Below are positions 26,101 to 35,077 of a stretch of DNA of 64,000 nucleotides, piece after piece (position 1 is the first letter of the stretch; every line of letters starts with the position of its first letter). Origin of the DNA: Candidatus Gallimonas merdae (lineage in GTDB: Bacteria; Bacillota; Clostridia; Christensenellales; Borkfalkiaceae); the NCBI GenBank assembly GCA_904419525.1, contig CAJFRT010000001.1:62001-126000 (forward strand), read 5' to 3'. Both the position numbers and the translations under genes were made by a program. The notes under the pieces were generated by a model. The model ran no database searches. It saw only the letters and a list, made by a program, of their open reading frames with translations, and was not told the origin of the DNA.

Positions 26101-27543
26101 TCATTTAACTGATAAAATTGCTTCAGGAAGAAACCCGATGATATCCGTCGGATCGGGCGCATATTCCCCCATCTTTTCGGCCGCAAGTTCCCCTGCGCGC
26201 CCCAACAGCCAGCTTGCGACGCACGCGGCATCAAAGGGAGCGACCCCGCGCGCACAGGTTCCCGCAAGCAGCCCGGAAAGCACGTCTCCGCTCCCACCCT
26301 TTGCAAGTGCAGGAGAACCCGTCGGATTGATCGCCACCCTCTCCCCGTCCGTTATGACGGAACGGTTGTTCTTCAGCAGTACGACCACATTCCTCTGCGC
26401 GGCAAACGCCTTGGCTTCATTCACCGCATCTGCAAGGATATCGCTCACGGGTTTTCCCGTCAGTCTTGAAAATTCCTTCGGATGGGGCGTAACGATCACT
26501 CTGCACGACTTTTTATCGAGGACTTCCGTCCCGTAGGCCGCAATGGTGTTGAGCGCATCCGCGTCCAGAACGAGCGTACCGGTGTAAGTGCTCAGAAGTT
26601 CCGCAATATGCACATAGAGCCGTTCGCTTACCCCCGCGCCCATTCCGGCCGCAATACAGTCCGCAGCAAGGATATCGCCGTCGATCGTACTGAATGCCTT
26701 CAGAACGACCGCGGGGAGCTTCCCGACGGCCGAAGGGAACAATTTTTCCGTGACGCAAAGTTTGGTATAACCGGCGCCCGATTTCAGACACGCGCCCGCA
26801 GCAAGAAACGCAGCTCCGCTGTATGCCCCGCCGGCGAGAATATATGCGGAACCATACGAACCTTTGTGCGAATTGGAACGCCTCGGCGGAAAATACTTCC
26901 GGACATCTCCGGCTTCCCAGACCTCAGCGCCCCGCTCCCCGGCGCAGATCCCGATATCGGCGGCCGTCACTCTGCCCGCATAATCCGCACCGTCGGACAG
27001 AAGCAACGCCTGTTTGAGCTGTCCCATGGACACCGTTTCGTCCGCATGCACGCAGACTTCCGGCGCAATGCCGCTCTCTTTCAAGCCGCTCGGAAGATCG
27101 CAGGCAATGACATATGCTCCATTTGCATTGATGAAGTCCACAAGTGCCCTGTTTTCGCCGTCGATCGGGCGGGAAAGGCCCGTTCCGAACAGACAGTCGA
27201 CAATCACGCCGTACCGTCTGCGCGGGATCCGTCCGAGCACTTCTCCCCGATATTTTTCCCGCATTGCCGCGCAATCCGGAGAAAACTTCCCGGAAAGACA
27301 CAGAACACTCACATCTTCGCCCGCATCCGACAGGATCCGTGCCGCAGCAAACCCGTCGCCGCCGTTGTTGCCTCCGCCGCAGACGAAGAGCGCGTCGGAC
27401 AGACCTTTCCGCTCCATCGCCTCCGATACGGCGCGCGCCAGCGCCTGCCCTGCGCGCTCCATCAGCACCAGAGAAGGCGTTCCGGAAGAAATCGTCGCGG
27501 CATCGGCGAGCCGCATCTGTTCATTGGAAAATGCATATTTCAT
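26101..27543 (-). CDS. nnr: Bifunctional NAD(P)HX epimerase/ADP-dependent dehydratase
   Basis: 480 residues repairing hydrated NAD(P)H. The N-terminal half (about 1-210) is the YjeF_N epimerase, with GGGNNGGDG near residue 56 and DCLFGTGLSRP. The C-terminal half is a ribokinase-fold dehydratase, with AGMGAGVS, VVTPHPKEFSRLTG and the signature GSGDVLSGLLAG. The start codon overlaps the recX stop by 4 nt. Length and architecture match bacterial Nnr. Confidence 0.95.
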   Translation of the reverse strand: MKYAFSNEQMRLADAATISSGTPSLVLMERAGQALARAVSEAMERKGLSDALFVCGGGNNGGDGFAAARILSDAGEDVSVLCLSGKFSPDCAAMREKYRGEVLGRIPRRRYGVIVDCLFGTGLSRPIDGENRALVDFINANGAYVIACDLPSGLKESGIAPEVCVHADETVSMGQLKQALLLSDGADYAGRVTAADIGICAGERGAEVWEAGDVRKYFPPRRSNSHKGSYGSAYILAGGAYSGAAFLAAGACLKSGAGYTKLCVTEKLFPSAVGKLPAVVLKAFSTIDGDILAADCIAAGMGAGVSERLYVHIAELLSTYTGTLVLDADALNTIAAYGTEVLDKKSCRVIVTPHPKEFSRLTGKPVSDILADAVNEAKAFAAQRNVVVLLKNNRSVITDGERVAINPTGSPALAKGGSGDVLSGLLAGTCARGVAPFDAACVASWLLGRAGELAAEKMGEYAPDPTDIIGFLPEAILSVK

Positions 27544-28172
27544 GAAAAATCCTCCGTTTCGTCAAACGGACTTTCGCGCAGCTGCGCAAGCACAGCGCGC
27601 GCCGTATCGTAATCAAAACCCTTGGCAAGCAGATGAGCATATGCCTTGTGAAGGGTCTTTTCGTCCGTCTGTCTGCCGCGCAGATATTTCGCAAGAACCG
27701 CCCGTGCCGCGCCGCTTTCGTCTTTCTCATCGGAAAGCGCGGCGTCTATCGCTTCGTCAGACACGCCTTTCCGGCGCAGCTCCATGCGGATCAGCCGGGA
27801 GCCCTTGCGTCGGCCGGCGCTTTCGGCATATGCGCGCGCATACGCTTCGTCGTCGAGGAAACCGTACCCCTTCATCTTCTCAACGACATAGTCGGACACA
27901 TCCTGCAAATACCCCTTGCGGCGAAGAAAATCGCGCACATCGCGTTCCGTCTTCATGGAGGCGGAAATGTGTGTGAGCGCCTTGTCGAGCGCCGTCTGCT
28001 TTTCTCCGGCAAGCTGAAGCGCCGACAGCTCCTCTTCCGTTACCGCACTGCCCGCTTTCAGCCGATGCTCCATGACGGTCAAAAGCTGCATGCCGCAAAA
28101 AAAACTGCCGTCTACTTCAATATTGCAACGCGATGCGTCATGTTTTTGCGGCGTGATCGCTGTGATGATCAT
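27540..28172 (-). CDS. recX: Regulatory protein RecX
   Basis: 210 residues; modulates RecA filament activity. It has the RecX three-helix repeats, with the signatures DVRDFLRRKGY, YGFLDDEAYARAYAES and RLIRMELRRKGVSDEAIDAAL. It lies two bases downstream of the MBL hydrolase gene, and its stop overlaps the start of the NAD(P)HX repair gene. No recA is in the window. Confidence 0.9.
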   Translation of the reverse strand: MIITAITPQKHDASRCNIEVDGSFFCGMQLLTVMEHRLKAGSAVTEEELSALQLAGEKQTALDKALTHISASMKTERDVRDFLRRKGYLQDVSDYVVEKMKGYGFLDDEAYARAYAESAGRRKGSRLIRMELRRKGVSDEAIDAALSDEKDESGAARAVLAKYLRGRQTDEKTLHKAYAHLLAKGFDYDTARAVLAQLRESPFDETEDFS

Positions 28173-28173
28173 G

Positions 28174-29403
28174 TTATTCCCCGCCCCAGGTCCGGTTTTG
28201 CCTGAACCAATCCGTATCTTTCAGAACAGTCATGTTGTTGGAACACCAGAGTTTCAATGTCTTTTCCGTCTCGCTTTCCCCTTTTCCGTAATAGAAAACG
28301 ATGTCGCCGTTCATATCCCGGAATCCGTTGTTATCCTCGTCCCACATGATTGTGACATATACTTTGTCCGTGTAGGCCGAGATGCGGTCGCAGAATGCCT
28401 GTGTGGGGAACACATTCTCTTCTGCCGCGCCGTACTGATTATATCCGGCACAGCAGCAGACAACAACATATTCGGGTGTGATCTCTTTCAGAAGCACATC
28501 GTTGGAAGAGGTCTTGCTGCCGTGGTGCCCCGCCTTATAGAGCACCACATGCGGCAGCTCGTTATATTCCACCAGATGCTCTTCTCCCTCTTTTTCAAGA
28601 TCACCCGTAAAGAGATAATGATTCGTCGTATTCCCGTCAAGCTCCTGCGAGAGGAGCATGCAGACGGAATAGTTGTTATTGTCGTCCGAATCGTGATCGT
28701 AAAAATAGTTGTACAGAATGTTCATGGAGACGGTCTGCGCGTCATCGAGATAGTATGTACGCTGCGCGCCGTCCTGGCTGTTCCAGCACTGAAGCCCCGT
28801 ATAGACCTGTGTTCCCTGCTCCCGGATCTGATCTACTGCCTCGCAATAATCCCTGTAGAGCGCCGTATTGTCTTTATGCCTGTCAAACTGAATGAGCGTT
28901 TCAATGCGGTAATCGCTGTAAAAGATCCCGTTCCGCTTCCCGCCCGAACTGCTTCCGACAAAGCCGGAAATATGATCGCTGTCCGAATGGGTCGCAATGA
29001 CATATTCGAGCACGTTATCCGTGCAATACGTTTCGAGATAGTCCAGGATCTCGGCCGTATTTTCCTTGTTGGGTCCCGCATCGATGAGAACTTCCGTATC
29101 GCCGACCTTGATCAGCGAACAATCCCCGCTCGCTTTGACGGCCGGAGCGATGAAGTGAATGGACAGATCAGCCGAAACGATCTCCGTCTGATTCCCGTCG
29201 CCGACCGTCGTTCCGCCCCCGTTCTGGGAGTCATCTCCCCCGGGAGACTGTTCGTCCCTGTTTTTGTAGACGAGAAAATACCAGCACGCCGCCGCAATGA
29301 GAGCGATCACCAGGATCACAATGACGGCCGTAAAAAATGCCTTGGGATTTCTTTTTGCAGCTTCCCGCACTGCACGTTCTGCCGAAGAACGTCTTTTTGC
29401 CAT
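28174..29403 (-). CDS. Membrane-anchored MBL-fold hydrolase, ComEC C-terminal-like
   Basis: 409 residues. One N-terminal membrane segment (AFFTAVIVILVIALIAAACW), a Gly/Asp-rich linker (about 50-75), then a metallo-beta-lactamase domain with the metal-binding HSDSDH near residue 140 and HHGSKTSSND near 290. This resembles the hydrolase domain of ComEC proteins cut loose from the channel. It should act outside the cell; the substrate, possibly nucleic acid, is inferred. Confidence 0.8.
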   Translation of the reverse strand: MAKRRSSAERAVREAAKRNPKAFFTAVIVILVIALIAAACWYFLVYKNRDEQSPGGDDSQNGGGTTVGDGNQTEIVSADLSIHFIAPAVKASGDCSLIKVGDTEVLIDAGPNKENTAEILDYLETYCTDNVLEYVIATHSDSDHISGFVGSSSGGKRNGIFYSDYRIETLIQFDRHKDNTALYRDYCEAVDQIREQGTQVYTGLQCWNSQDGAQRTYYLDDAQTVSMNILYNYFYDHDSDDNNNYSVCMLLSQELDGNTTNHYLFTGDLEKEGEEHLVEYNELPHVVLYKAGHHGSKTSSNDVLLKEITPEYVVVCCCAGYNQYGAAEENVFPTQAFCDRISAYTDKVYVTIMWDEDNNGFRDMNGDIVFYYGKGESETEKTLKLWCSNNMTVLKDTDWFRQNRTWGGE

Positions 29404-29427
29404 ATTTTTTCTCCTTCATTTTTCAGA

Positions 29428-29778
29428 TCAGACAAGTCCGACTGCCGCAGCGATATTGACAACGGCCTCGTCAATATTGTGCAAGAATTTATTGAGCGCT
29501 TTCTGCGCGGCCGCGTCGATCACGCCGTCCTCCGTTGTACGAAGAAGCCGGATGATCATATCAAAATTTTCGTAGATCACCACGCACTCCGGATCAAGCG
29601 CCTGCATAACGGAATCCTTGCTGCCGTGCTGAACGTCATGCATCTTCTTGATCGCCTCGTTCATCTCCGTAAAAAGCGCCACATTGCCCGACGAAAACAG
29701 TTCGCTCATCGTCGCATTCAGACGCACAAGCTGCGTCAGAAATTCCGTTGTTTCCTTATTCGCCTCACGATCCATCAC
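29428..29778 (-). CDS. Small helical protein of unknown function
   Basis: 116 residues, almost entirely helical, acidic, with no signal or membrane segment. GTG at 29778 has GGAG 7 nt upstream and overlaps the pyrophosphorylase stop; an ATG is in frame 3 nt later. It lies between the sugar-nucleotide gene and the MBL hydrolase, probably in one transcript. No family recognised. Confidence 0.6.
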   Translation of the reverse strand: MMDREANKETTEFLTQLVRLNATMSELFSSGNVALFTEMNEAIKKMHDVQHGSKDSVMQALDPECVVIYENFDMIIRLLRTTEDGVIDAAAQKALNKFLHNIDEAVVNIAAAVGLV

Positions 29779-30998
29779 AATTTCACTCCGTTTTTCTCAA
29801 GCAGGACGCGCGCAGTATCCACACTGTCCGTACCCGTTCTGTTTTTGATCGGCGCAAACTCCCTTTCTCGCTCCACCTCAAAGGGAAGACAGCTCCCCGC
29901 ACAGCGGATCATATCGAGGATCAGCGTCTCAAATTTACAGCCGTTCTCCGTTTCGGGTTCCACAAGGACGCCGTCCGCATTCAGGCAGGGAACTTTCTTT
30001 TTGGCGATATGAACGGGAAGCCTCTTTTCCGCAATCGAGCGAAGGATATCTGCGCGGAACAGGTAGTTGAGCGTCACGCCGTACGCATACACGAGTCTTC
30101 CTGCCTGATCGCGCAGCTCCGCCATTTTTCTGTCAAGCTCGTAATACTCAATGACGCCGGGAAGGCCGTCCTCCAGACAAAGCACGCCGACCCGCTCCTC
30201 AGGATATGCTTTCCGGACATACTTTGCCCCCGTCGCCAGACCGCTTGCGATCGTCGCACCAAGAAAAACGGGATCTGCCATGCGTTGAAGAACATTGTCC
30301 ACCGCAAAAACATTGAACCACTCGATTCCGCGTTTTTCCGCCTCCGCAACCAATCCGGCCCGCATGAGCGAAGCATACCAGCCGCCGTTGCCGTTCGGAG
30401 AAAGCGCCAGGCTGTCCTTCGCCGACATCAGCAATTTTCCGTTCAGATCGACGGCGGGCGCCATTTCCTGACGGAAAAAGAAGATCTCACGTTCGGGATA
30501 ACCGAAGAACGCATGTTCGCGGAAAAATGCCTGCGTTTCAGCGTCATTGGCCTCACTCGTCATAATGAACAGCGGGACATACGCACCGCAAGTCCGTACG
30601 ACATCCTCGAGGTTCCGGATCAGTTGTTCAAAAATATATAAGGGCTTCGTCAAGCCGATGTCAAAGGTCCCCTTGGGCGCATCACTGCCCAGACGCGTGC
30701 CCTGCCCGCCGGCAAGCATGACTGCGGCAACCTTTCCTTCCCGAACCGCCGAGCTGCCGAGCGAAAAAAATTCTTCCCGCCGCTCTGCGATCTCCCCGAG
30801 GTCAAGGCCGTCGATCGGCAGGATCTCCCCTCTGTCCGCCTCAGCCTCTTTATGCACGAGCGAGAGCAACTCCCAGTCGATCTGCCCGATCTGTTTTGCA
30901 AGTTGCGTCCTGCCCGCCTCATCCAGTTCATCCCACCATTTCAGAACATGGAGCTGCCCATGTTCTGAAAGAATTTTCTGCATTTCCCCGTACTGCAT
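29775..30998 (-). CDS. UTP-sugar/HexNAc-1-phosphate uridylyltransferase (UDPGP family)
   Basis: 407 residues. The nucleotidyl-transfer motif MLAGGQGTRLGSDAPKG is present near residue 108, as in eukaryotic-type UDP-N-acetylglucosamine and UDP-sugar pyrophosphorylases, and F-x-V-D-N-V-L and FKYE-like (CKFETLILD) motifs follow. It makes a UDP-sugar from UTP and a sugar-1-phosphate; which sugar cannot be told. ATG at 30998 has GGGGAG 5 nt upstream. It follows the arabinoside-hydrolase genes on the same strand. Confidence 0.85.
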   Translation of the reverse strand: MQYGEMQKILSEHGQLHVLKWWDELDEAGRTQLAKQIGQIDWELLSLVHKEAEADRGEILPIDGLDLGEIAERREEFFSLGSSAVREGKVAAVMLAGGQGTRLGSDAPKGTFDIGLTKPLYIFEQLIRNLEDVVRTCGAYVPLFIMTSEANDAETQAFFREHAFFGYPEREIFFFRQEMAPAVDLNGKLLMSAKDSLALSPNGNGGWYASLMRAGLVAEAEKRGIEWFNVFAVDNVLQRMADPVFLGATIASGLATGAKYVRKAYPEERVGVLCLEDGLPGVIEYYELDRKMAELRDQAGRLVYAYGVTLNYLFRADILRSIAEKRLPVHIAKKKVPCLNADGVLVEPETENGCKFETLILDMIRCAGSCLPFEVEREREFAPIKNRTGTDSVDTARVLLEKNGVKL

Positions 30999-31024
30999 GA
31001 TTTCTCCCCAAATCTTATTAAACG

Positions 31025-32827
31025 TTATAAAAACCAGACCTGCATGTCGTTTTTGCCCCTGTTCGCCCACATAAAGTAGGGAATCAGCGTCAGCGTAAAA
31101 GACTCTTTTTCCGGAGGCAGATAGGAATAGAGCGCATCGCCCGACCGGAGCCGGCGCGCGGGCACACGCACGCAGATGCCTTGCTGCGTGCGCTCTGTAA
31201 CAGCATGTTCGAGCGAAGGGATTTCAATGCCGTATAATTCCCCGCCGTTGTCAACCTGTTCCGCACAGAGCACGAACGGGCCGTATTCCACCGCCTTTCT
31301 GCCGCTGTCAGCGCGGACGCGTTCATTGGCGTAGACAAACCTGGGACGCATTTCAAAATTCACTTCGATCTGCGCCTTGCCGTTCACGTCAAAATACAGA
31401 TAATCGTCTTTTTCTTCCGGCCGGACATATTCCCCGTTCACTCTGCAGGTAAGCGACATCTGCCAGACGGGAATACGCAGCGCAAGCCGCCCCTTCCCGT
31501 TGGCGGAAATCGTAACATTTCCCGCGTACGGAAGCTCCGTTTTCAGTGATAAGTCGATCCCGCAAGCGGATACGTCCGAAGATATATATTGATTGACGAA
31601 CAGAACGCCGTCCTCTTCCCCGTAGGCGAATCCGCCGACGCGTGCAAACAATCTGACAAGATTGGGCGGACAGCAGGAACAGTCGAACACCTCGACGCGT
31701 TCCAGAAGCGGTTTGAAGGGAATTCCCGGAACCGTGTTCGCATACTGCGCGTACTGCCGATCGGCCTCCAGCGGATTCACATAATAAAATGCCTTTCCGT
31801 CTGCCGATTCACCCGCCAGGATATTGTTATAGAGCGCACGTTCGATCGCGGCATGGTACTGTGCGCTGTTCCCCGCTTTTGCAAGCCTGTCACAGAAAAA
31901 GGCAAGCGCGATCGAAGCGCACGTCTCCGCATAGGCCTCCGCGTTGGGCAGATCATACGGCACGGTGAAGCGCTCCCCGTACCAGCCCGATCCCGCGCCG
32001 CCCGTGATATACAGCTTGCTGCGCACGATATCGGAAAAGAGCGCGCGGCAGGTATCGATCAAGGCTTCGTCCTGCGTCAGACGGCCGACATCGGCCATCG
32101 CAATATAGAGATAGAGCGCACGAACGGAATGCCCGACAGCCTCCCGCTGCTGCCGCACGGGCTTGTGCGACTGATCGTATTCTCTGTCCATCCACGGATA
32201 GATCTCTTCCGCCCGGACGCCGCGCTCGTCAAGGAAAAATTTCGCAAGCGTCAGATATTTTTCCTCGCCCGTATGTTCATAGAGCCGCACGAGCGCAAGC
32301 TCGATCTCCGGGTGTCCGCACGTTGTGAATCCCGTGTCTCTGCGGACATAAAAGCGCTCGTAAATATAGTCCGCATACTTCCTCATGGCGGGAAGGAGTT
32401 CCGCATTCACGCCGCATTCGTCAAGCGCAACCGCGGCTTCGATGAGATGGCCTGCGCAGTAGAGCTCATGCTCCATGCGTTCCATGAAGATCCGATCGGG
32501 TTTATAGACCTGATAATAACTGTTAAAATACCCGCATGGGAGCTGATTTTTAACGATCGTACGCACCGTATCATCGATGACAGCGCCGACTTCTTTGTCC
32601 GGAAACTCCCTTTGAAGATAGGCCGCGGCTTCCAGCCATTTGGCGACATCCGAATCATAAAAGATATGCGAAGGCTTCTCCTGCTTCTCACAGCGAAGCG
32701 CCGCAAATCTTCCCGTTTCCGCAAAGCGACGATAAATATTTTTCAAAGATATGCCTGCATTTTTCGCACGGATATCCTGCCAGAATCCGTTGTGGAGCGA
32801 AACGCGATCATACCCGATGAGCGTCAT
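31025..32827 (-). CDS. GH127 beta-L-arabinofuranosidase
   Basis: 600 residues, the usual length of the family. It removes terminal beta-L-arabinofuranose. CSCCPPN at residues 383-389 carries the paired cysteines that bind zinc and act as nucleophile in HypBA1, and AETCAS near 301 matches the glutamate-x-cysteine ligand pair. No signal peptide, so it acts in the cytoplasm on imported oligosaccharides. ATG at 32827 has CGGAGG 6 nt upstream. It follows the GH36-type gene and the araBDA genes, which supports the substrate call. Confidence 0.88.
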   Translation of the reverse strand: MTLIGYDRVSLHNGFWQDIRAKNAGISLKNIYRRFAETGRFAALRCEKQEKPSHIFYDSDVAKWLEAAAYLQREFPDKEVGAVIDDTVRTIVKNQLPCGYFNSYYQVYKPDRIFMERMEHELYCAGHLIEAAVALDECGVNAELLPAMRKYADYIYERFYVRRDTGFTTCGHPEIELALVRLYEHTGEEKYLTLAKFFLDERGVRAEEIYPWMDREYDQSHKPVRQQREAVGHSVRALYLYIAMADVGRLTQDEALIDTCRALFSDIVRSKLYITGGAGSGWYGERFTVPYDLPNAEAYAETCASIALAFFCDRLAKAGNSAQYHAAIERALYNNILAGESADGKAFYYVNPLEADRQYAQYANTVPGIPFKPLLERVEVFDCSCCPPNLVRLFARVGGFAYGEEDGVLFVNQYISSDVSACGIDLSLKTELPYAGNVTISANGKGRLALRIPVWQMSLTCRVNGEYVRPEEKDDYLYFDVNGKAQIEVNFEMRPRFVYANERVRADSGRKAVEYGPFVLCAEQVDNGGELYGIEIPSLEHAVTERTQQGICVRVPARRLRSGDALYSYLPPEKESFTLTLIPYFMWANRGKNDMQVWFL

Positions 32828-32900
32828 AAAATCCTCCGAAAATCCCCTTTTTCCTATTATATAGAAAGCGGACGGGAATGTCAATCCCCGTCCGCAAATT

Positions 32901-35027
32901 TCAGTCATTCTTTTCAAACAGGAACGCTCCTGCACGGAAATTCATATCTTCTCCGGGGAGCGGGTACAGCCCCTCGCCGAACGTTATCCCGCGCGGCGCC
33001 CGCCCGCCGGCCGCGAGACACAGCACACCGTTCTCAAACGAATACCTGCAATCGGTGAAGGCGCTTATGAGGCGATAGCCCTCCAGTCCGACCTCGACGG
33101 CATCGGGCTTTGCAAGCGCGTGGATCACTACCAGCCGACGGCTGCCCGACTGCTTCTGATAGATCTGTCTGCCGTACGGCGCACGGAAATAGTCAATGTC
33201 GCAGTCGATCCCGACGATATCTCCGTCCGCAACAACATCCCGGACTTGCCGATAGAAATCAAGCCCTTCCCGAATGAGCGCGATTTTCTCCGGCGGCATA
33301 TTCAGGACGTCGCCCGAAAGACAGATGCGCCCCAACATTGCCGCACACAGCGAATAGACGGTGCGCGACGGCGAATCGGCATCACGCAGGACGGCCCAGA
33401 TCTGCATCTGACGGGCAGGGATCACGCGCGAAACGTTTGCCGCGACGAACGGGATCTCGGCACATTCGTGGGCATCTGAAAACGAACACATGGAGACCAT
33501 GCTCATCCGCTTCGGTTCGATGCGGCTGCCGCCCGAAGAACAGTTTTCGATCACGATCCCCGGAACGGCCGCTCTGAGACGAATGAGCCAGGCAAGGCTT
33601 TCCTCCGCGACGGAACGTCCGCCCTCCCCCAGGCTCTCGGCGCCGTCGCACCCGACGCCGTATGTATCGTTGTAGTCGATCTTGAGATATCCGAACCCGT
33701 TCTCCGCCAAGAAATCTGCCATACGGGAAGACAGGTAGTCCCTGACCTCCTGTTTGCGCAGATCAAAAAACCTACGGTTCTTGCATGTGATCAGCGCGCC
33801 GTCTCTTTTCAGAAGCAAATCCTCACGCCGGAACGCTTCGGAATCCCGCCCCGCCACCTCAAATTCAAACCATATCCCGGGAATCATGCCCTCTGCGCGT
33901 ATGGCGTCCGCAACGGCTCTGATCCCGTGCGGAAAGAGAGAGGCGCTCTCCTTCCAGTCCCCTGTGGCATTGCACCAACCCTTGTCATCGGGTTTGTACC
34001 AGCCCGCATCGATGACAAAATATTTCAAGCCGAGCGGCCTGACCGCCTCCAGAATGGCACGGATATTTTCTTCCGACGGACAGCCCCACGTCGTACAGTA
34101 CTCATTGAAGAGAACGGGAAGATCCCGCTCGCTTTCCGGAAGATCCAAGCGAAGATCCTGCTCGTGCACGAGAGCGTTGCACGCTTCAAGTACACTTCCC
34201 CGACGTACCGTAAGAAATACCTTATCCGTCTCAAAAACCGCACCCGCGGGAATATTTTTGCGCCAGTGCCCGCTTTCATAGTCGGCCCGTCCCGCCGACA
34301 GCGAACAGCTCTCCTTTTCCTGATACAGCTCCATCTGCCAGGAATAGGGCGCCTCCGACTGCATGGCCCAGACAATCCCCGCTTCCTCGTCCTCGACGGC
34401 GGCAAACGGGTACCATCCGCGGTTGGACATACTGCCAAGCTGTCCCCACTTTTCCACCTTCACGCCGTAGCGCGCCCAGCTCATGTCCATGCCGAGTTCG
34501 GAAAAGGCATCCGTTTTCATGCGGCATTCGCGGCTCCAGGCGCTTGTCATGCGATGCAATTTCAGGCCGCACGTTCCCCGCCCTTCCATGGAAACAGCCG
34601 TTATTCCGCTTAAAGACAGGCTTTCCAGCAGTTCCAACGAGCGCATCTGTCCCGTTCCGTTTTCATAGCGCACCCAAGCGGTAAACACGCCGGTTGCACT
34701 ATTGTATTCGAGATGATGCGTATAAAAATTCCCCTTTCCGTCCGAAAGGCGGGTGACAACGCCGCCCTCATTCGCCGTCTGCTCCTCTGCATGAAGCAGA
34801 GTCCCCGCGCGGTTGCGCATGGTCTGCCCGAAGGTATAGCCGATAAGCCCTTCATCGCCCGTAAATGCGACCTGAACAAGGCTGTCACAAAAAAGCCTTG
34901 CGGGATCGATTTTTACGTCAGCGGGATACAGAGCAAGTCCTGTCTGCGTCTTGCTTTCGTGCCCCTCGACGGGGGATTCCACATAGTATACGGCCGTATC
35001 GCCGAAGATATATTGCTTGAAAAACAT
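32901..35027 (-). CDS. GH36-type glycosidase (alpha-galactosidase-like)
   Basis: 708 residues: an N-terminal beta-sandwich (about 1-290), a TIM barrel, then a C-terminal sheet. Barrel motifs FVIDAGWY, WFEFE, YLKIDYND (nucleophile Asp) and ENCSSGGSR match GH36. The usual SDNTD acid/base stretch reads SDAHE here, so the enzyme is divergent and may prefer another sugar such as L-arabinopyranose, which differs from D-galactose only by the C6 group. No signal peptide. The ATG at 35027 has no Shine-Dalgarno site and follows a terminator hairpin directly. Confidence 0.8.
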   Translation of the reverse strand: MFFKQYIFGDTAVYYVESPVEGHESKTQTGLALYPADVKIDPARLFCDSLVQVAFTGDEGLIGYTFGQTMRNRAGTLLHAEEQTANEGGVVTRLSDGKGNFYTHHLEYNSATGVFTAWVRYENGTGQMRSLELLESLSLSGITAVSMEGRGTCGLKLHRMTSAWSRECRMKTDAFSELGMDMSWARYGVKVEKWGQLGSMSNRGWYPFAAVEDEEAGIVWAMQSEAPYSWQMELYQEKESCSLSAGRADYESGHWRKNIPAGAVFETDKVFLTVRRGSVLEACNALVHEQDLRLDLPESERDLPVLFNEYCTTWGCPSEENIRAILEAVRPLGLKYFVIDAGWYKPDDKGWCNATGDWKESASLFPHGIRAVADAIRAEGMIPGIWFEFEVAGRDSEAFRREDLLLKRDGALITCKNRRFFDLRKQEVRDYLSSRMADFLAENGFGYLKIDYNDTYGVGCDGAESLGEGGRSVAEESLAWLIRLRAAVPGIVIENCSSGGSRIEPKRMSMVSMCSFSDAHECAEIPFVAANVSRVIPARQMQIWAVLRDADSPSRTVYSLCAAMLGRICLSGDVLNMPPEKIALIREGLDFYRQVRDVVADGDIVGIDCDIDYFRAPYGRQIYQKQSGSRRLVVIHALAKPDAVEVGLEGYRLISAFTDCRYSFENGVLCLAAGGRAPRGITFGEGLYPLPGEDMNFRAGAFLFEKND

Positions 35028-35031
35028 GATG

Positions 35032-35062
35032 AAAAATACGGGGCGGTACGCAGTACCGCCCC
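35032..35062 (-). terminator. Terminator between araA and the GH36 gene
   Basis: Perfect 10-bp arms (GGGGCGGTAC, 35040-35049, and GTACCGCCCC, 35053-35062) around GCA; on the minus strand followed by GTATTTTTC. The T-run ends about 5 nt before the next start codon. Confidence 0.85.
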
Positions 35063-35077
35063 ACCCTTTCAGACAGT

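Noticed and set aside
28072..30012. 646-codon plus-strand frame
   Set aside because: Antisense to the MBL hydrolase and neighbours, which carry clear motifs.
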